Shown: positions 32,897 through 42,493, numbered from the stretch's first letter. The stretch: 42,805 nt of DNA from Bacteroidales bacterium UBA4230 (GCA_002395605.1 DGXO01000044.1:1-42805); one strand, 5' to 3'. A program made the numbers and translations. Notes: generated by a model from the letters alone, not told the origin.

Positions 32897-34006
32897 ATGA
32901 AAAAGATCTTTTCGGCCGTTTTGAGCCTTGCCGCAGCAATAACCCTCAACGCACAGGAGGAGTACAGGCTCCTCGTGGGCACTTATACGGAAAACACTCC
33001 GGCCGATGGTGTATACCTCTATTCCTTTGATGCCCAAACGGCCGAAGCCCGCCTTCTGGACATGGCCCCATCCGGAAATCCGTCATTTGTGATTGCCAAT
33101 CCGGACCAAACCAGGGCATACAGCGTCAATGAGTACAACGACGGCAGGCAGGGGGTAAGTTCCTTTGAGCTTGAGGCCGATTCCATCTGCGGGCTCAATT
33201 CCGTCATCATTCCAAAGGAGCAGACCGACGGCGAAGATCCCTGCAACCTTCTTTTTGACGGAGAAACCATCATAAGTTCCAATTATACGGGAGGTACCGT
33301 AACGGCATTTGCCCTCAACGAAGACGGAAGCATACTTGGCTCTTCACAGTACTTTTCCTGCACAGGGCTCTCCCTGGGGTCCGATCCCGCCCATATGCAC
33401 TGCGCCGTACTGTCCCCGGACGGAAAGTACTTTTTTGTGACAAACCTTGGAATGGACTGCATCCACCGTTTTGAGCGCGTAGAAGGCATTCACCCCCTGG
33501 GAAATTCAACCGTGGCTTGGAAGCATACCGGGCTCACGAAATTCGGCCCAAGGCACATGGTTTTCAGTGCCGACGGAAAATACGCTTATCTTCTTTGCGA
33601 ACTTGGAGACAAACTGGTTGTATTTGAGTATGAAGACGGCAAGCTCAATCCCATCCAGACACTCACCGCCTATAAGGGCAAGGGGCACGGCAGCGCCGAC
33701 CTCCACATATCGCCGGATGGCAGATACCTCTATACCAGCCACAGGCTTAAAGAGGACGGAATTGCCATTTTCGGCATAGACAAGGCCACCGGAAAAGTAA
33801 AGAAAGCAGGTTATCAGCCCACCGGTCGTCATCCAAGGAATTTTGCAATTACACCAGACGGAAACTGGCTCCTTTGCGCCTGCAGGGACGACAACCGCAT
33901 AGAGGTGTATTCCATCAACAAAGAAACCGGAGCCCTCAACGCTACTGGAAAAACCATTGACGTGGGGGCCCCGGTATGTGTTCAGATACTAAGCAGGGAG
34001 GATTAG
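32897..34006 (+). CDS. Exported lactonase-family beta-propeller (6-phosphogluconolactonase type)
   Basis: This 369-residue protein belongs to the seven-bladed lactonase family (YbhE/Pgl type). Blades are marked by LLVGTYTENTPADGVYLYSF, VIANPDQTRAYSVNEYNDGR, DPAHMHCAVLSPDGKYFFVT, GPRHMVFSADGKYAYLLCEL, GSADLHISPDGRYLYTSHRL and GRHPRNFAITPDGNWLLCAC. Cytosolic members open 6-phosphogluconolactone in the pentose phosphate path. This one has a signal peptide (MKKIFSAVLSLAAAITLNAQ), so its substrate is more likely an unphosphorylated sugar lactone in the periplasm. Its stop overlaps that of the Lrp gene by 4 bp (convergent). Confidence 0.83.
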   Translation: MKKIFSAVLSLAAAITLNAQEEYRLLVGTYTENTPADGVYLYSFDAQTAEARLLDMAPSGNPSFVIANPDQTRAYSVNEYNDGRQGVSSFELEADSICGLNSVIIPKEQTDGEDPCNLLFDGETIISSNYTGGTVTAFALNEDGSILGSSQYFSCTGLSLGSDPAHMHCAVLSPDGKYFFVTNLGMDCIHRFERVEGIHPLGNSTVAWKHTGLTKFGPRHMVFSADGKYAYLLCELGDKLVVFEYEDGKLNPIQTLTAYKGKGHGSADLHISPDGRYLYTSHRLKEDGIAIFGIDKATGKVKKAGYQPTGRHPRNFAITPDGNWLLCACRDDNRIEVYSINKETGALNATGKTIDVGAPVCVQILSRED

Positions 34007-34497
34007 TCCCGGCCGGAATAGGAAGTGGATTTGAAATCCTTTACCCAGACCTGACGCTCAATGGGTTCGTCAAGTGAAATCATGGTGTCCGTGGACTGGA
34101 TGTAAGGGATTTTCTGGATGGTGTTGAGCAGGACCTCCATAAGGTGATCGTTGTCAAGGCAGTAGAGTTTGGCAAGGATTGCGTAGCGGCCGGTTACAAA
34201 ATGACACTCTACAATTTCCGGAATCTTCTTTAAATTTGCAATTACCTCAGGGTACTTGGTGGATTCCGACAATGAGATGCTCACAAAGGCGCACATGTTG
34301 AGCCCAAGGGCCTGCGGCTTTACAAGAAGGCGGGAGCCGGTGATGACGCCGTTGGCCTCTAAACGCCTGACTCTCTGATGAATAGCTGCACCGGAAACGC
34401 CGCATTCACGGGCAATTTCCAGAAAAGGCATACGGGCGTTCTTTACCAGGAACGAAAGGATTTTCTGGTCTACTTCGTCGATGTGATACTTTGCCAT
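34003..34497 (-). CDS. Lrp/AsnC family transcriptional regulator
   Basis: This 164-residue protein has an N-terminal winged helix-turn-helix (IDEVDQKILSFLVKNARMPF, CGVSGAAIHQRVRRLEANGV, ITGSRLLVKPQALGL) and a C-terminal RAM effector domain (ISLSESTKYPEVIANLKKIP, VTGRYAILAKLYCLDNDHLM). Such proteins sense amino acids and form octamers. Targets are unknown. It has its own -7 element and lies 39 bp after topA. Confidence 0.9.
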   Translation of the reverse strand: MAKYHIDEVDQKILSFLVKNARMPFLEIARECGVSGAAIHQRVRRLEANGVITGSRLLVKPQALGLNMCAFVSISLSESTKYPEVIANLKKIPEIVECHFVTGRYAILAKLYCLDNDHLMEVLLNTIQKIPYIQSTDTMISLDEPIERQVWVKDFKSTSYSGRD

Positions 34498-34524
34498 AGC
34501 TTACACTTTTTAACTAACTTATGG

Positions 34525-34532
34525 CAAAGATA
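34525..34532 (-). promoter_or_regulatory. -7 element of the Lrp gene
   Basis: The minus strand reads TATCTTTG, a full TAnnTTTG match, 27 nt before the ATG. It lies between the topA stop and the Lrp start. No clear -33 is seen. Confidence 0.5.
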
Positions 34533-34536
34533 GTAA

Positions 34537-36843
34537 TTATTTTGATTTTTTAACCCTCCTCACAAACTTTTTTGTGGGCTCGGATTGAGAGATAATCGCC
34601 TGACAATCAGCCTGGGTGAGCGTTTTGGCATCCGTTCCCTTAGGAATTTTAAAATTGGAATCTCCCTGCTTAATGTACGGACCGTAACGTCCGTTGATGA
34701 CTTTAATGTCGCCGAATTCGGCAATTATCTCCTGCGCAGGTTTGTCGGCGGGATTCTCGGAGACAAGGGCTTCACACTCCTCCAGGGTTATTGTAAGGGG
34801 GTCCTTGCCGCGCGGCAGCTTAATGTTTCTTACGCCGTACTTTAGATACGGGCCGAATTTGCCGCGGGTGGCAATTACATCCAGCCCTGCGATTTTGCCC
34901 ACAGTCCTGGGGAGCTCCAGAAGCCGGAGGGCGTCTTCCAGCGTAATGGTTTCTATGAGCTGGTCCTTCCCGAGGGATGCGCTCTGGCGGTTTTCGCCAT
35001 CTCCTTTCTGAACATAAGCGCCGAATTTACCGAATGAAGCCGTAACCATCTGACCGTCAGGGGCAAGCCCAAGCTCACGGGTTACGCGGCTGTAGCCTTT
35101 TTCCTGCAACACTCTCTCCACGTTGTTGTGGAAGGGACGGTAAAAAGCACCAATGGTTGCGCTCCAGTCCTTCTCCCCACCTGCAATCTTGTCAAAGTCT
35201 TCCTCCACGTTTGCGGTGAAGTCGTAGTCCAGGACATCGGCAAAATTATCCACAAGGAAATCCGTCACTATAAGGCCTATCTCCTGGGGTAGGAGCTTGC
35301 CTTTTTCGGCACCCACAATCTCTTTCTTGACGCTTTCCTTTATGGTCTGGCCTTTGAGGGTAAGGTTCCTGACCTCGTATACAGTGCCGGGCTTGTCGCC
35401 TTTGATGGCATATCCGCGGCCCCTTGTGAGGGTGTCGACAGTTGAGGCATAGGTGGAAGGACGGCCGATTCCAAGCTCTTCCAGCTTTTTCACCAGGGTG
35501 ACCTCCGAGTAGCGTGCCGGAGGAGCCGTGTACTTGCAAAGCGCCGAAACTCCGTGCTCTTCAAGGGCATCTCCCACGTTGAGCGAGGGAAGAAGGACCT
35601 CGATGTCTGCGGGGGCATCGTCGTCGCGGCCCTCCATGTACACTTTCATGAAGCCGTCGAAGAGGAGCTCCGCGCTGGTGAGCGTAAAGAGGTCCGTGGT
35701 GCGGTTGGAAGCTATTGCAATTGAGGTGTTAAGCACCTTGCTTGCCGCCATCTGGGAAGCGATTGTGCGTTTCCAGATGAGCTCGTAAAGGGCCTTTTCC
35801 TGAGGCGTACCCTCTATCCAGGCGGTTCCCACATAGGTGGGACGGATAGCCTCGTGGGCCTCCTGGGCGCCCTTTGACTTGGTGTGATACTGGCGCGTAT
35901 GGAGGTAATCCGGGCCATAGGTGTCAAGGATGTACTGCTTTGCAGCGCCAATTGCCAGGGCCGAAAGATTGGTGGAGTCCGTTCTCATGTAGGTGATAAG
36001 ACCTCTCTCATAGAGGGTCTGGGCCACACGCATTGTTGTGGCTACCGGGAAACGGAGTTTTCGGCCGGCTTCCTGCTGAAGGGTGGAGGTGGTGAAAGGA
36101 GGTGCGGGATAACGCTCCCCTTCCTTCTTGTCAATGGTGGATATCCTGTATTCGGCCCCGATGATGGACTCAAGGAAAGCACGGGCCTCTTCCTCTGAGC
36201 CGAATTTACGGTCCAGGGTGGCTTTTACGGCAGTTTTGGAACCGGGGATGCGGAAACTTGCCTCCACCCTATAGAAAGGCTCCGGCTTGAAGGCCATGAT
36301 CTCCTTTTCACGGTCTACGATAAGGCGCAGGGCAACGCTCTGGACACGGCCGGCCGAAAGCTTGGGCTGAATCTTTTTCCAGAGGATGGGGGAAAGCTCA
36401 AATCCCACAAGGCGGTCCAGCACGCGGCGGGCCTGCTGCGCGGCCACAAGGTTCATGTCAATGTCCCGGGGGTGCTCAATGGCCTCAAGGATGGCGGGCT
36501 TTGTAATCTCATGGAATACAATGCGGCGGGTCTTTTCCTTGGGAAGGCCAAGGGTTTCCGTAAGGTGCCAGGAGATGGCCTCTCCCTCACGGTCTTCATC
36601 GGAGGCCAGCCAGATAGTGGAGGCGGCTTCCGAGAGCTTCTTAAGTTCGGCCACCACCTTTTTCTTGTCTGCGGGCACAACATACTCCGGCTTGAAGCCG
36701 TTTTCTACGTCTACGCCTAGTTTGTGCTCTTCCAGGTCCCTGATGTGGCCGATTGATGCCTTGACCTGAAAATCAGCGCCAAGATACTTCTGTATGGTCT
36801 TCACCTTTCCGGGAGACTCTACTATGACAAGATTTTTACCGCT
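34537..36843 (-). CDS. topA: DNA topoisomerase I
   Basis: This 768-residue type IA topoisomerase starts MSGKNLVIVESPGKVKTIQK (Toprim domain) and has WLASDEDREGEAISWHL with the metal-binding acids. The active tyrosine is in GLITYMRTDSTNLS. GIGRPSTYASTVDTL follows, then C-terminal glycine/tyrosine-rich repeats (SFGKFGAYVQKGDGE, RGKFGPYLKYGVRN, NGRYGPYIKQGDSNF) in place of zinc fingers. It relaxes negative supercoils. A longer frame with GTG at 36876 exists, but the promoter -7 element lies inside it, so the ATG at 36843 is the real start. AAGGAG directly abuts that ATG. Confidence 0.95.
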   Translation of the reverse strand, partial: SGKNLVIVESPGKVKTIQKYLGADFQVKASIGHIRDLEEHKLGVDVENGFKPEYVVPADKKKVVAELKKLSEAASTIWLASDEDREGEAISWHLTETLGLPKEKTRRIVFHEITKPAILEAIEHPRDIDMNLVAAQQARRVLDRLVGFELSPILWKKIQPKLSAGRVQSVALRLIVDREKEIMAFKPEPFYRVEASFRIPGSKTAVKATLDRKFGSEEEARAFLESIIGAEYRISTIDKKEGERYPAPPFTTSTLQQEAGRKLRFPVATTMRVAQTLYERGLITYMRTDSTNLSALAIGAAKQYILDTYGPDYLHTRQYHTKSKGAQEAHEAIRPTYVGTAWIEGTPQEKALYELIWKRTIASQMAASKVLNTSIAIASNRTTDLFTLTSAELLFDGFMKVYMEGRDDDAPADIEVLLPSLNVGDALEEHGVSALCKYTAPPARYSEVTLVKKLEELGIGRPSTYASTVDTLTRGRGYAIKGDKPGTVYEVRNLTLKGQTIKESVKKEIVGAEKGKLLPQEIGLIVTDFLVDNFADVLDYDFTANVEEDFDKIAGGEKDWSATIGAFYRPFHNNVERVLQEKGYSRVTRELGLAPDGQMVTASFGKFGAYVQKGDGENRQSASLGKDQLIETITLEDALRLLELPRTVGKIAGLDVIATRGKFGPYLKYGVRNIKLPRGKDPLTITLEECEALVSENPADKPAQEIIAEFGDIKVINGRYGPYIKQGDSNFKIPKGTDAKTLTQADCQAIISQSEPTKKFVRRVKKSK

Positions 36844-36863
36844 CATCTCCTTCAATTTTTCTG

Positions 36864-36896
36864 CAAAGTAAAGCACAATCCGGGTAATTTTCCAAA
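36864..36896 (-). promoter_or_regulatory. Promoter of topA
   Basis: The minus strand has TTTG (36893-36896), 21 nt, then TTACTTTG (36864-36871), one mismatch from TAnnTTTG. It ends 20 nt before the ATG, which settles the topA start codon. Confidence 0.6.
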
Positions 36897-36929
36897 TTTT
36901 CTGATTAATTTTGTAATCCCGTTTTTTTA

Positions 36930-36946
36930 CAAGACCTAAGGTCTTG
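36930..36946. promoter_or_regulatory. Palindrome before the penicillin-binding protein gene
   Basis: CAAGACCT and AGGTCTTG flank a single A, a perfect 8-bp inverted repeat, 26 bp before the ATG. No T-run follows on either strand, so it is more likely an operator or mRNA leader hairpin than a terminator. Confidence 0.4.
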
Positions 36947-36972
36947 GGGCGGGGAAAAATTTTTCAGAGGAT

Positions 36973-39291
36973 ATGACCGACAACAGCAAGAAGAAAATCA
37001 CCAAATGGTTCTGGATACTCATCACCGCTCCGGTGGCCGCAGTAATCCTCCTACTTTGCCTGGTCTGGGCCTTCGCGGACATCCCGTCGCTTGAGGAGCT
37101 GGAGAACCCGGATTCCAAGCTCGCAACCCAGGTTATCGCAGAAGAAGGTGAAATACTCACTACCTATCATATAGAGAACCGCACATTCGTGAGCTACGAG
37201 GAACTTGCGCCTTCCCTGGTGCAGGCCGCCGTTGCCACTGAAGACAAACGCTTCTACAAGCACTCCGGCGTGGACCTCCAGTCCCTTGGCCGAGTCCTTT
37301 TCAAGACCCTCCTCTCCAGGGATTCCTCCCAGGGCGGCGGCTCCACCATCACCCAGCAGCTTGCCAAAACCCTTTACCCCCGCGGAGAACGCGTGGGCAA
37401 GGTAAAGATGGTGTGGATCAAGCTCAAGGAGTGGATTACGGCAATAAAACTTGAGCGCAACTACACCAAGGAGGAGATTGTGGACATGTACCTCAACGCC
37501 ATCTTCTTCGGCTCAAATTCATACGGCATCTCTTCGGCCGCAAACCAGTTCTTCGGCAAAAAGCCCTCTGAACTCCTTACCCAGGAGAGCGCCGTGCTGG
37601 TGGGAATGGTGAACAAGCCCACCCGCTACAATCCCTCCATCAACCCGGAAAACGCCCTCAAGCGCCGCAACCTTGTGCTGGACCGCATGAGGGAGATGAA
37701 ATACCTCACAAAGGCCCAATGCGACTCCCTGCAGGCCCTTCCCATTGAGCTTCACACCCGCAAAGGAGACCGCACCACCGGCGTAGGCCCTTACTTCAGG
37801 GACATGCTCAGGCGCACCCTTAGCGCCAAGGAGCCCAAGCGTTCCTCCTACTATATGATAGAGGACTACAGGGCGGATTCCCTCCTTTGGGCCGACGACC
37901 CCCTTTACGGATGGCTGAACAAGAATTTCAAGAGCGACGGCACTCAATATGACCTTGACCGCGACGGCCTGAGGATATACACCACCGTCAACTACAAGAT
38001 GCAGAAATACGCAGAGGAAGCCGTGGCCGAACACCTTGGCAAAGACCTCCAGAAGGCTTTCTTCCGTGAGCTCAAATACCGCCGGAACCCTCCCTTCAAC
38101 ACGGACACGGAAAAATCCGTGATTGAAACCGCCATGAAGCAGGCCCGCAAATGGAGCGACCGCACCCGCATGATGAAGGCTTCCGGTGCATCGGACTCCG
38201 AGATTGAGGCTTCCTTCAAGGAGCCCGTCAAAATGAGGGTGTTCACCTGGGACCAGCCAGGCTACCGAGACACCACCATGACCCCCGACGACTCCATCCG
38301 CTACTACAAATCCTTCTTCCGCGCCGCTTTCATGGCAATTGAGCCCGGAACAGGCCATGTGAAAGCCTATGTGGGCGGCCCGGACTACCGCTACTTCAAA
38401 TACGACAACGTGCGTCAGGGCAAGCGTCAGGTGGGCTCTACCGTAAAGCCTTTCATCTACACCCAGGCCATGGAATCCGGCATGACCCCCTGCGACCAGG
38501 TGCTCAACTCCCCCGTTGTCATAGTGACCAACAAGGACGGAGACACTTGGTCTCCCCAGGACACCCACGCAGACGGCTCCATGGTGGACCTTACATGGGG
38601 CCTTGCACATAGCTCCAACTCCGTTTCGGCCTATCTCATGAAGCAGCTGGGCCCGGAATCCATGGTTTCCATGATGAGGAAGATGGGTATTTCCGGCTTC
38701 ATAGACCCCGTGGTATCGCTTTGCGTAGGCGCCGCAGACCTTTCAGTATATGACATGGTAACCGCCTACAACACCTACCCTTCCGGCGGCGTGTACACCA
38801 ATCCCATATTCGTAACCCGCATAGAAGACTCCGAGGGCAATATCCTGGGGCAGTTCAGCACCCGGAAACACGAAGCCTTGTCGCCAAGGGTAACAGGTGA
38901 AATGATTTCCATGATGAGGGCGGTGGTAGACCAGGGAACTGGTGTCAGGCTCAGGCTCAAATACGGCCTCAAAGGTGAGATTGCCGGCAAAACCGGCACC
39001 ACCAACGACAACTCGGACGGCTGGTTCATAGGCTACACGCCCCGTATCACCGCCGGCGTATGGGTTGGCTGCGAAGACCGCTACGTGAGGTTTGCCAACA
39101 ACAGCCTGGGCCAGGGAGCCAACATGGCCCTTCCCATATGGGGGCTCTGGATGAAGAAGGTGCTGAAGGACGGCACCCTGGGCATAACGGAGGCCGATGT
39201 CTTCCCCGAAGAACTGAAGGGCTCATGGTGCGTCCCCGCCACGGAAACCGGCTCCCAGGAAACAGACCTTGAAGAATTTTATTTTGAATAA
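36973..39291 (+). CDS. Class A penicillin-binding protein (PBP1A type)
   Basis: This 772-residue bifunctional murein synthase has a membrane anchor near residues 13-36. The glycosyltransferase domain has ATEDKRFYKHSGVD and GGGSTITQQLAKTLYPRGE, with EIVDMYLNAIFFG. The transpeptidase domain has the SxxK motif in VGSTVKPFIYTQ, SxN in SSNSVSAYLMKQ and KTGTT in GKTGTTNDNSDGWFIGYTP. It polymerises and crosslinks peptidoglycan in the periplasm. Its TAA shares one base with the ddl start (TAATG), which links cell-wall polymerisation with precursor synthesis. Confidence 0.92.
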   Translation: MTDNSKKKITKWFWILITAPVAAVILLLCLVWAFADIPSLEELENPDSKLATQVIAEEGEILTTYHIENRTFVSYEELAPSLVQAAVATEDKRFYKHSGVDLQSLGRVLFKTLLSRDSSQGGGSTITQQLAKTLYPRGERVGKVKMVWIKLKEWITAIKLERNYTKEEIVDMYLNAIFFGSNSYGISSAANQFFGKKPSELLTQESAVLVGMVNKPTRYNPSINPENALKRRNLVLDRMREMKYLTKAQCDSLQALPIELHTRKGDRTTGVGPYFRDMLRRTLSAKEPKRSSYYMIEDYRADSLLWADDPLYGWLNKNFKSDGTQYDLDRDGLRIYTTVNYKMQKYAEEAVAEHLGKDLQKAFFRELKYRRNPPFNTDTEKSVIETAMKQARKWSDRTRMMKASGASDSEIEASFKEPVKMRVFTWDQPGYRDTTMTPDDSIRYYKSFFRAAFMAIEPGTGHVKAYVGGPDYRYFKYDNVRQGKRQVGSTVKPFIYTQAMESGMTPCDQVLNSPVVIVTNKDGDTWSPQDTHADGSMVDLTWGLAHSSNSVSAYLMKQLGPESMVSMMRKMGISGFIDPVVSLCVGAADLSVYDMVTAYNTYPSGGVYTNPIFVTRIEDSEGNILGQFSTRKHEALSPRVTGEMISMMRAVVDQGTGVRLRLKYGLKGEIAGKTGTTNDNSDGWFIGYTPRITAGVWVGCEDRYVRFANNSLGQGANMALPIWGLWMKKVLKDGTLGITEADVFPEELKGSWCVPATETGSQETDLEEFYFE

Positions 39292-40310
39292 TGGCTAAGT
39301 ATAAGTCAATTGCAGTTATTTACGGCTCAGACTCCTCAGAATGGGAGGTGTCGTGCCGAAGCGGAGAATTCATCGCGTCCCGCATAGACGAATTCCGCTA
39401 CGATGTCTATGAAATCTTTGCCCGTTTCGGCAAATGGAAACTTGTTGCCATGCGCAAGGCCAATTCCATGCGCATGCCTTTCCCGGAAGGCGCCCAACCG
39501 GAAATTGACAAGACGGATTTTTCCGTGATGGTGCTAGGAGAGAAGGTCCAGCTGGACTTCGCATACATCATGCAGCACGGAGCACCCGGAGAAACCGGCC
39601 TCCTGCAGGGCTACCTTGAGATGCTGGGCATTCCCCACTCCACCTGCAGCGCATTTGTCACCAGCGTGGCCTTTGACAAGTATTCCTGCAAGAGATATCT
39701 CCAGGATGCCGACTACGTGAAGTTCGCCCCGGACTGCGTAATCCGCCGCGGAGAAGACGTCCACAACTTCTGCAAGAAAGTGGTGGAACGTCTCCAGTTC
39801 CCGGTGTTCGTGAAACCCACTGATAACGGCTCAAGTTTCGGCATAACAAGGGTTGAAAGGCCGGAGGACCTTGTTTCGGCCATTGGCTTTGCTTTCTCCG
39901 AAGGCCGGACGGTGATGGTGGAGCAGGGCATCCCCTGCCAGCACGAGCTCACCTGCGCGGTGTACTCCGACGGCCCGGAGGTGAAGGCCCTGCCGGTAAT
40001 TGAGATCATTTCCCAGACCGGATGGTTCGACTACGACGCCAAGTACAACGGCCTCAGCCGGGAAGTCTGCCCCGCCGAAATCCCGGACGAACTTACCGTC
40101 CACGTGCAGGAAATCTCCAAGCGCATCTACCGTGACCTTGGCTGCAAGGGCCTTGTGAGGATAGACTATATTTCGGCCCCGGACGGCATCTACTTCCTGG
40201 AAGTGAACATTATCCCCGGCATGACTAACGCCTCCCTGGTGCCCAAGATGGTGCGTGCGGCAGGAATGGACATGACCTACTTCCTCTCAAAGATTATTGA
40301 CAACAGTTAA
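39291..40310 (+). CDS. ddl: D-alanine--D-alanine ligase
   Basis: This 339-residue ATP-grasp ligase joins two D-Ala for the peptidoglycan precursor. Features are LHGAPGETG-like QHGAPGETGLLQGYLEMLGI, KPTDNGSSFGITRV, the lid region NGLSREVCPAEIPDEL, and LVRIDYISAPDGIYFLEVNI followed by IPGMT near the end. The N-terminus (YKSIAVIYGSDSSEWEVSCR) shows the binding loop typical of Bacteroidetes. It overlaps the PBP gene by 1 bp and precedes prmC by 2 bp. Confidence 0.93.
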   Translation: MAKYKSIAVIYGSDSSEWEVSCRSGEFIASRIDEFRYDVYEIFARFGKWKLVAMRKANSMRMPFPEGAQPEIDKTDFSVMVLGEKVQLDFAYIMQHGAPGETGLLQGYLEMLGIPHSTCSAFVTSVAFDKYSCKRYLQDADYVKFAPDCVIRRGEDVHNFCKKVVERLQFPVFVKPTDNGSSFGITRVERPEDLVSAIGFAFSEGRTVMVEQGIPCQHELTCAVYSDGPEVKALPVIEIISQTGWFDYDAKYNGLSREVCPAEIPDELTVHVQEISKRIYRDLGCKGLVRIDYISAPDGIYFLEVNIIPGMTNASLVPKMVRAAGMDMTYFLSKIIDNS

Positions 40311-40312
40311 TA

Positions 40313-41215
40313 ATGCTCCTTGCCGATTTCATCAAAAAAGGCGTGGCGGCGCTTGAGCCTTTGTACCCTACCGCAGAAGCCCACAACATTGTGCTGATGC
40401 TCTGCGAAAATATTCTGGGGACAAAGAGCTACACGCATATAGTAGAGCCAAAGTACAACATAGACAGGAAGTCGGAGCAGCCCCTGGCCGAAGCCATGCT
40501 GCGCCTGCAGGCCTCCGAGCCCATACAGTACGTGATTGGGCGCAGTGACTTCTGCGGCCGTTCCTTCAAAGTTAATGGGAGCGTTCTCATTCCCCGCCCG
40601 GAAACGGAGCTCCTTGTAAGGGAGGCCATAAAGATTGCCGGCCGAATCCAGCGCATGCGCATCCCTTACGGGAAAAGCGCAGAGCCCGTCCGCATCCTGG
40701 ACCTTTGCACTGGTTCCGGAAACATAGCGTGGTCCGTGGCCCTTGGCGTTCCCGGTGCAAGGGTTGTGGGTGTGGATATCTCCGAAGCCGCCCTGGACGT
40801 TGCCAGAAGCCAGGATTTTTCGGCCGACCTAAAAGCCAGCGGGGCCCTTGCCCCCACCTTTGTGGCCGCCGACATCCTTGACTCGGAGCAGGAATTCAAC
40901 TACGGCTCCTTTGACCTTGTGCTTTCCAATCCGCCATATATCATGGAAAAGGAGAAACCGCTCATGAGAAAGAACGTGGTGGACTTTGAACCGGCGCAGG
41001 CCCTCTTTGTCCCGGACGACGATCCCCTGGTGTTTTACCGCGCCGTTGCGCGGTGGTCCCAGCGCTTCCTTTCCCCAGACGGCAAGGGCCTCACGGAGAT
41101 CAACGAAGCCCTTCCCACGGAAACAGTGGGGGTTTTCAGGGACTCCGGATTTTCCGAGATCGACGTAGTGAAGGACTTTTTTGACAAAAAACGCTTTGTG
41201 TTTTACATGAAATAG
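40313..41215 (+). CDS. prmC: Peptide chain release factor N5-glutamine methyltransferase
   Basis: This 300-residue protein methylates the GGQ glutamine of release factors with SAM. The helical N-terminal domain has IQYVIGRSDFCGRSFKVNGS followed by LIPRPETELLV. The SAM domain has ILDLCTGSGNIAWSVALGVP, GVDISEAALDVA and the catalytic NPPY in LSNPPYIMEKEKPLM. The C-terminus reads GLTEINEALPTETV. It is the last gene of the PBP-ddl-prmC unit. Confidence 0.93.
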   Translation: MLLADFIKKGVAALEPLYPTAEAHNIVLMLCENILGTKSYTHIVEPKYNIDRKSEQPLAEAMLRLQASEPIQYVIGRSDFCGRSFKVNGSVLIPRPETELLVREAIKIAGRIQRMRIPYGKSAEPVRILDLCTGSGNIAWSVALGVPGARVVGVDISEAALDVARSQDFSADLKASGALAPTFVAADILDSEQEFNYGSFDLVLSNPPYIMEKEKPLMRKNVVDFEPAQALFVPDDDPLVFYRAVARWSQRFLSPDGKGLTEINEALPTETVGVFRDSGFSEIDVVKDFFDKKRFVFYMK

Positions 41216-41244
41216 GCATCTGAGATAGCTCAGATGCCTTTTTT
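41215..41244 (+). terminator. Rho-independent terminator after prmC
   Basis: A perfect 10-bp stem (GGCATCTGAG and CTCAGATGCC) with a 4-nt loop ATAG is followed by six T. The first base of the stem is the last base of the prmC stop codon. Confidence 0.95.
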
Positions 41245-41295
41245 GAAAATTATCCGTGTTACAACGTTTGAAACGGATAACTCTTCTGAACTTTG

Positions 41296-41324
41296 TATCC
41301 GGAGCCGGGCTTTTAATCCGGATA
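41296..41324 (+). promoter_or_regulatory. Hairpin in the leader of the lipoprotein gene
   Basis: TATCCGGA (41296-41303) and TCCGGATA (41317-41324) form an 8-bp stem with a 13-nt loop, 8 bp before the ATG. It could control translation start; it is also just downstream of a weak promoter-like TTTG at 41272-41275. Confidence 0.4.
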
Positions 41325-41332
41325 TAGAGAAT

Positions 41333-42493
41333 ATGAAAAAGTTTTTTGCCATTGCAGTGCTTGCCCTTTCAATTTGCGGCTGCAGGAAAGTAGAGATTTT
41401 GAGTGAACCCGAAACCGCCCGGGAGGAGGCGCCGGGGTTTGTTGCGCTTGAAGACGTCGCCCGGATTTTCGCAGGCCTTCCAATAGGGGTGGGGCAAGTG
41501 ACGGAGGTGCACGACGCCGCCTCTTCTTCGGCCGGAAACGGCTACGACGAAGAATACCTCATGAAAGACCTTTTTGCGGCCCCGGGATGCGGAGTGGGAG
41601 ATGAGCCGTCCAAGGCAGCCGGGAATTACGAAAAGCCGCTGAGGGAGCTTCTCCTGGAGGCCCTTGCCTCCGGCACCAAGGCCGGCGACGGGGCCCGGTG
41701 GCTGGACTCGCTGTCAGTTTCCGACGTCCAGATCTACTGGCCGTACTCAGAGGACTGGGACGGAAAACAGCTTCCCGTTATCACCTTCGATCCCGGAGAC
41801 CTTGCCACAAGCAACGTTGGCTACGCCCTAAGGGCCGACGGCGGTTATGACAAGGTGATGGTAGACGAAAACATGGCGGCCGAAAGGCCCGTGTGGGTGA
41901 TGAACCGGAACTCCGACGCCGACTACAAATCCCTTGAAATGAGGCGCCGCGAAGACCCTTCCTGGGGGAACGGCGGCGGCGACATCATAGTTCGGCCTGC
42001 CACAAAGGCCTCGGACCCGGATTTCAAGACCCTGGTCCTTCGCTCTTTCACCGCCAAACGCCAGTATGACAGCTGGTTTGCCGGCGGGGCCGAATTCTTT
42101 GTGAAGCTTGGAAGCATAGACTCCTTCAGAGCATCAACCGAGGCCGAACTGAGGCTGTACGAGCCTTCGGTAACGGATTTCATGATTGTGGTGAAGCGGA
42201 AGCAGGTTGGGGAGGAGATACCTTTCAACGCCGTGCTGGTGAGCGAATGGACAAAAGGGCTCACAACCTGCGCATTCATGATTACGGAGGACGACGGAGG
42301 CACCCGAACTTCCTGGAAGTGCAACGCCACCGTGAAGATAAGCTCCAAAAGCTACGGCATTGAGCTGGAGATTCCCCTGTACACCCGCGACGACGTTGTG
42401 TGGCGCGGCTCCCTTACCCGGGGCTACATAGAAAAGTATAACGGCACGGTTGGCCATTTTGGGGACGTGGACCTTGTTCTGGAGCTTATCTGA
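41333..42493 (+). CDS. Hypothetical lipoprotein
   Basis: This 386-residue protein belongs to no family that I recognise. The start MKKFFAIAVLALSICGCRKV gives a lipoprotein signal with Cys at residue 15 or 17; the frame is open further upstream, but that part overlaps the prmC terminator. The N-terminal 100 residues hold VALEDVARIFAGLPIGVGQV and LRELLLEALASGTKAGDGAR. The rest looks beta-rich (VQIYWPYSEDWDGKQLPVIT, DFMIVVKRKQVGEEIPFNAV, VKISSKSYGIELEIPLYTRD). It may be a surface or periplasmic protein of a Bacteroidetes-specific type. Confidence 0.75.
   Translation: MKKFFAIAVLALSICGCRKVEILSEPETAREEAPGFVALEDVARIFAGLPIGVGQVTEVHDAASSSAGNGYDEEYLMKDLFAAPGCGVGDEPSKAAGNYEKPLRELLLEALASGTKAGDGARWLDSLSVSDVQIYWPYSEDWDGKQLPVITFDPGDLATSNVGYALRADGGYDKVMVDENMAAERPVWVMNRNSDADYKSLEMRRREDPSWGNGGGDIIVRPATKASDPDFKTLVLRSFTAKRQYDSWFAGGAEFFVKLGSIDSFRASTEAELRLYEPSVTDFMIVVKRKQVGEEIPFNAVLVSEWTKGLTTCAFMITEDDGGTRTSWKCNATVKISSKSYGIELEIPLYTRDDVVWRGSLTRGYIEKYNGTVGHFGDVDLVLELI

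Noticed and set aside
36930..36946. Terminator between topA and the PBP gene
   Set aside because: The two genes diverge, and no T-run follows the palindrome on either strand.
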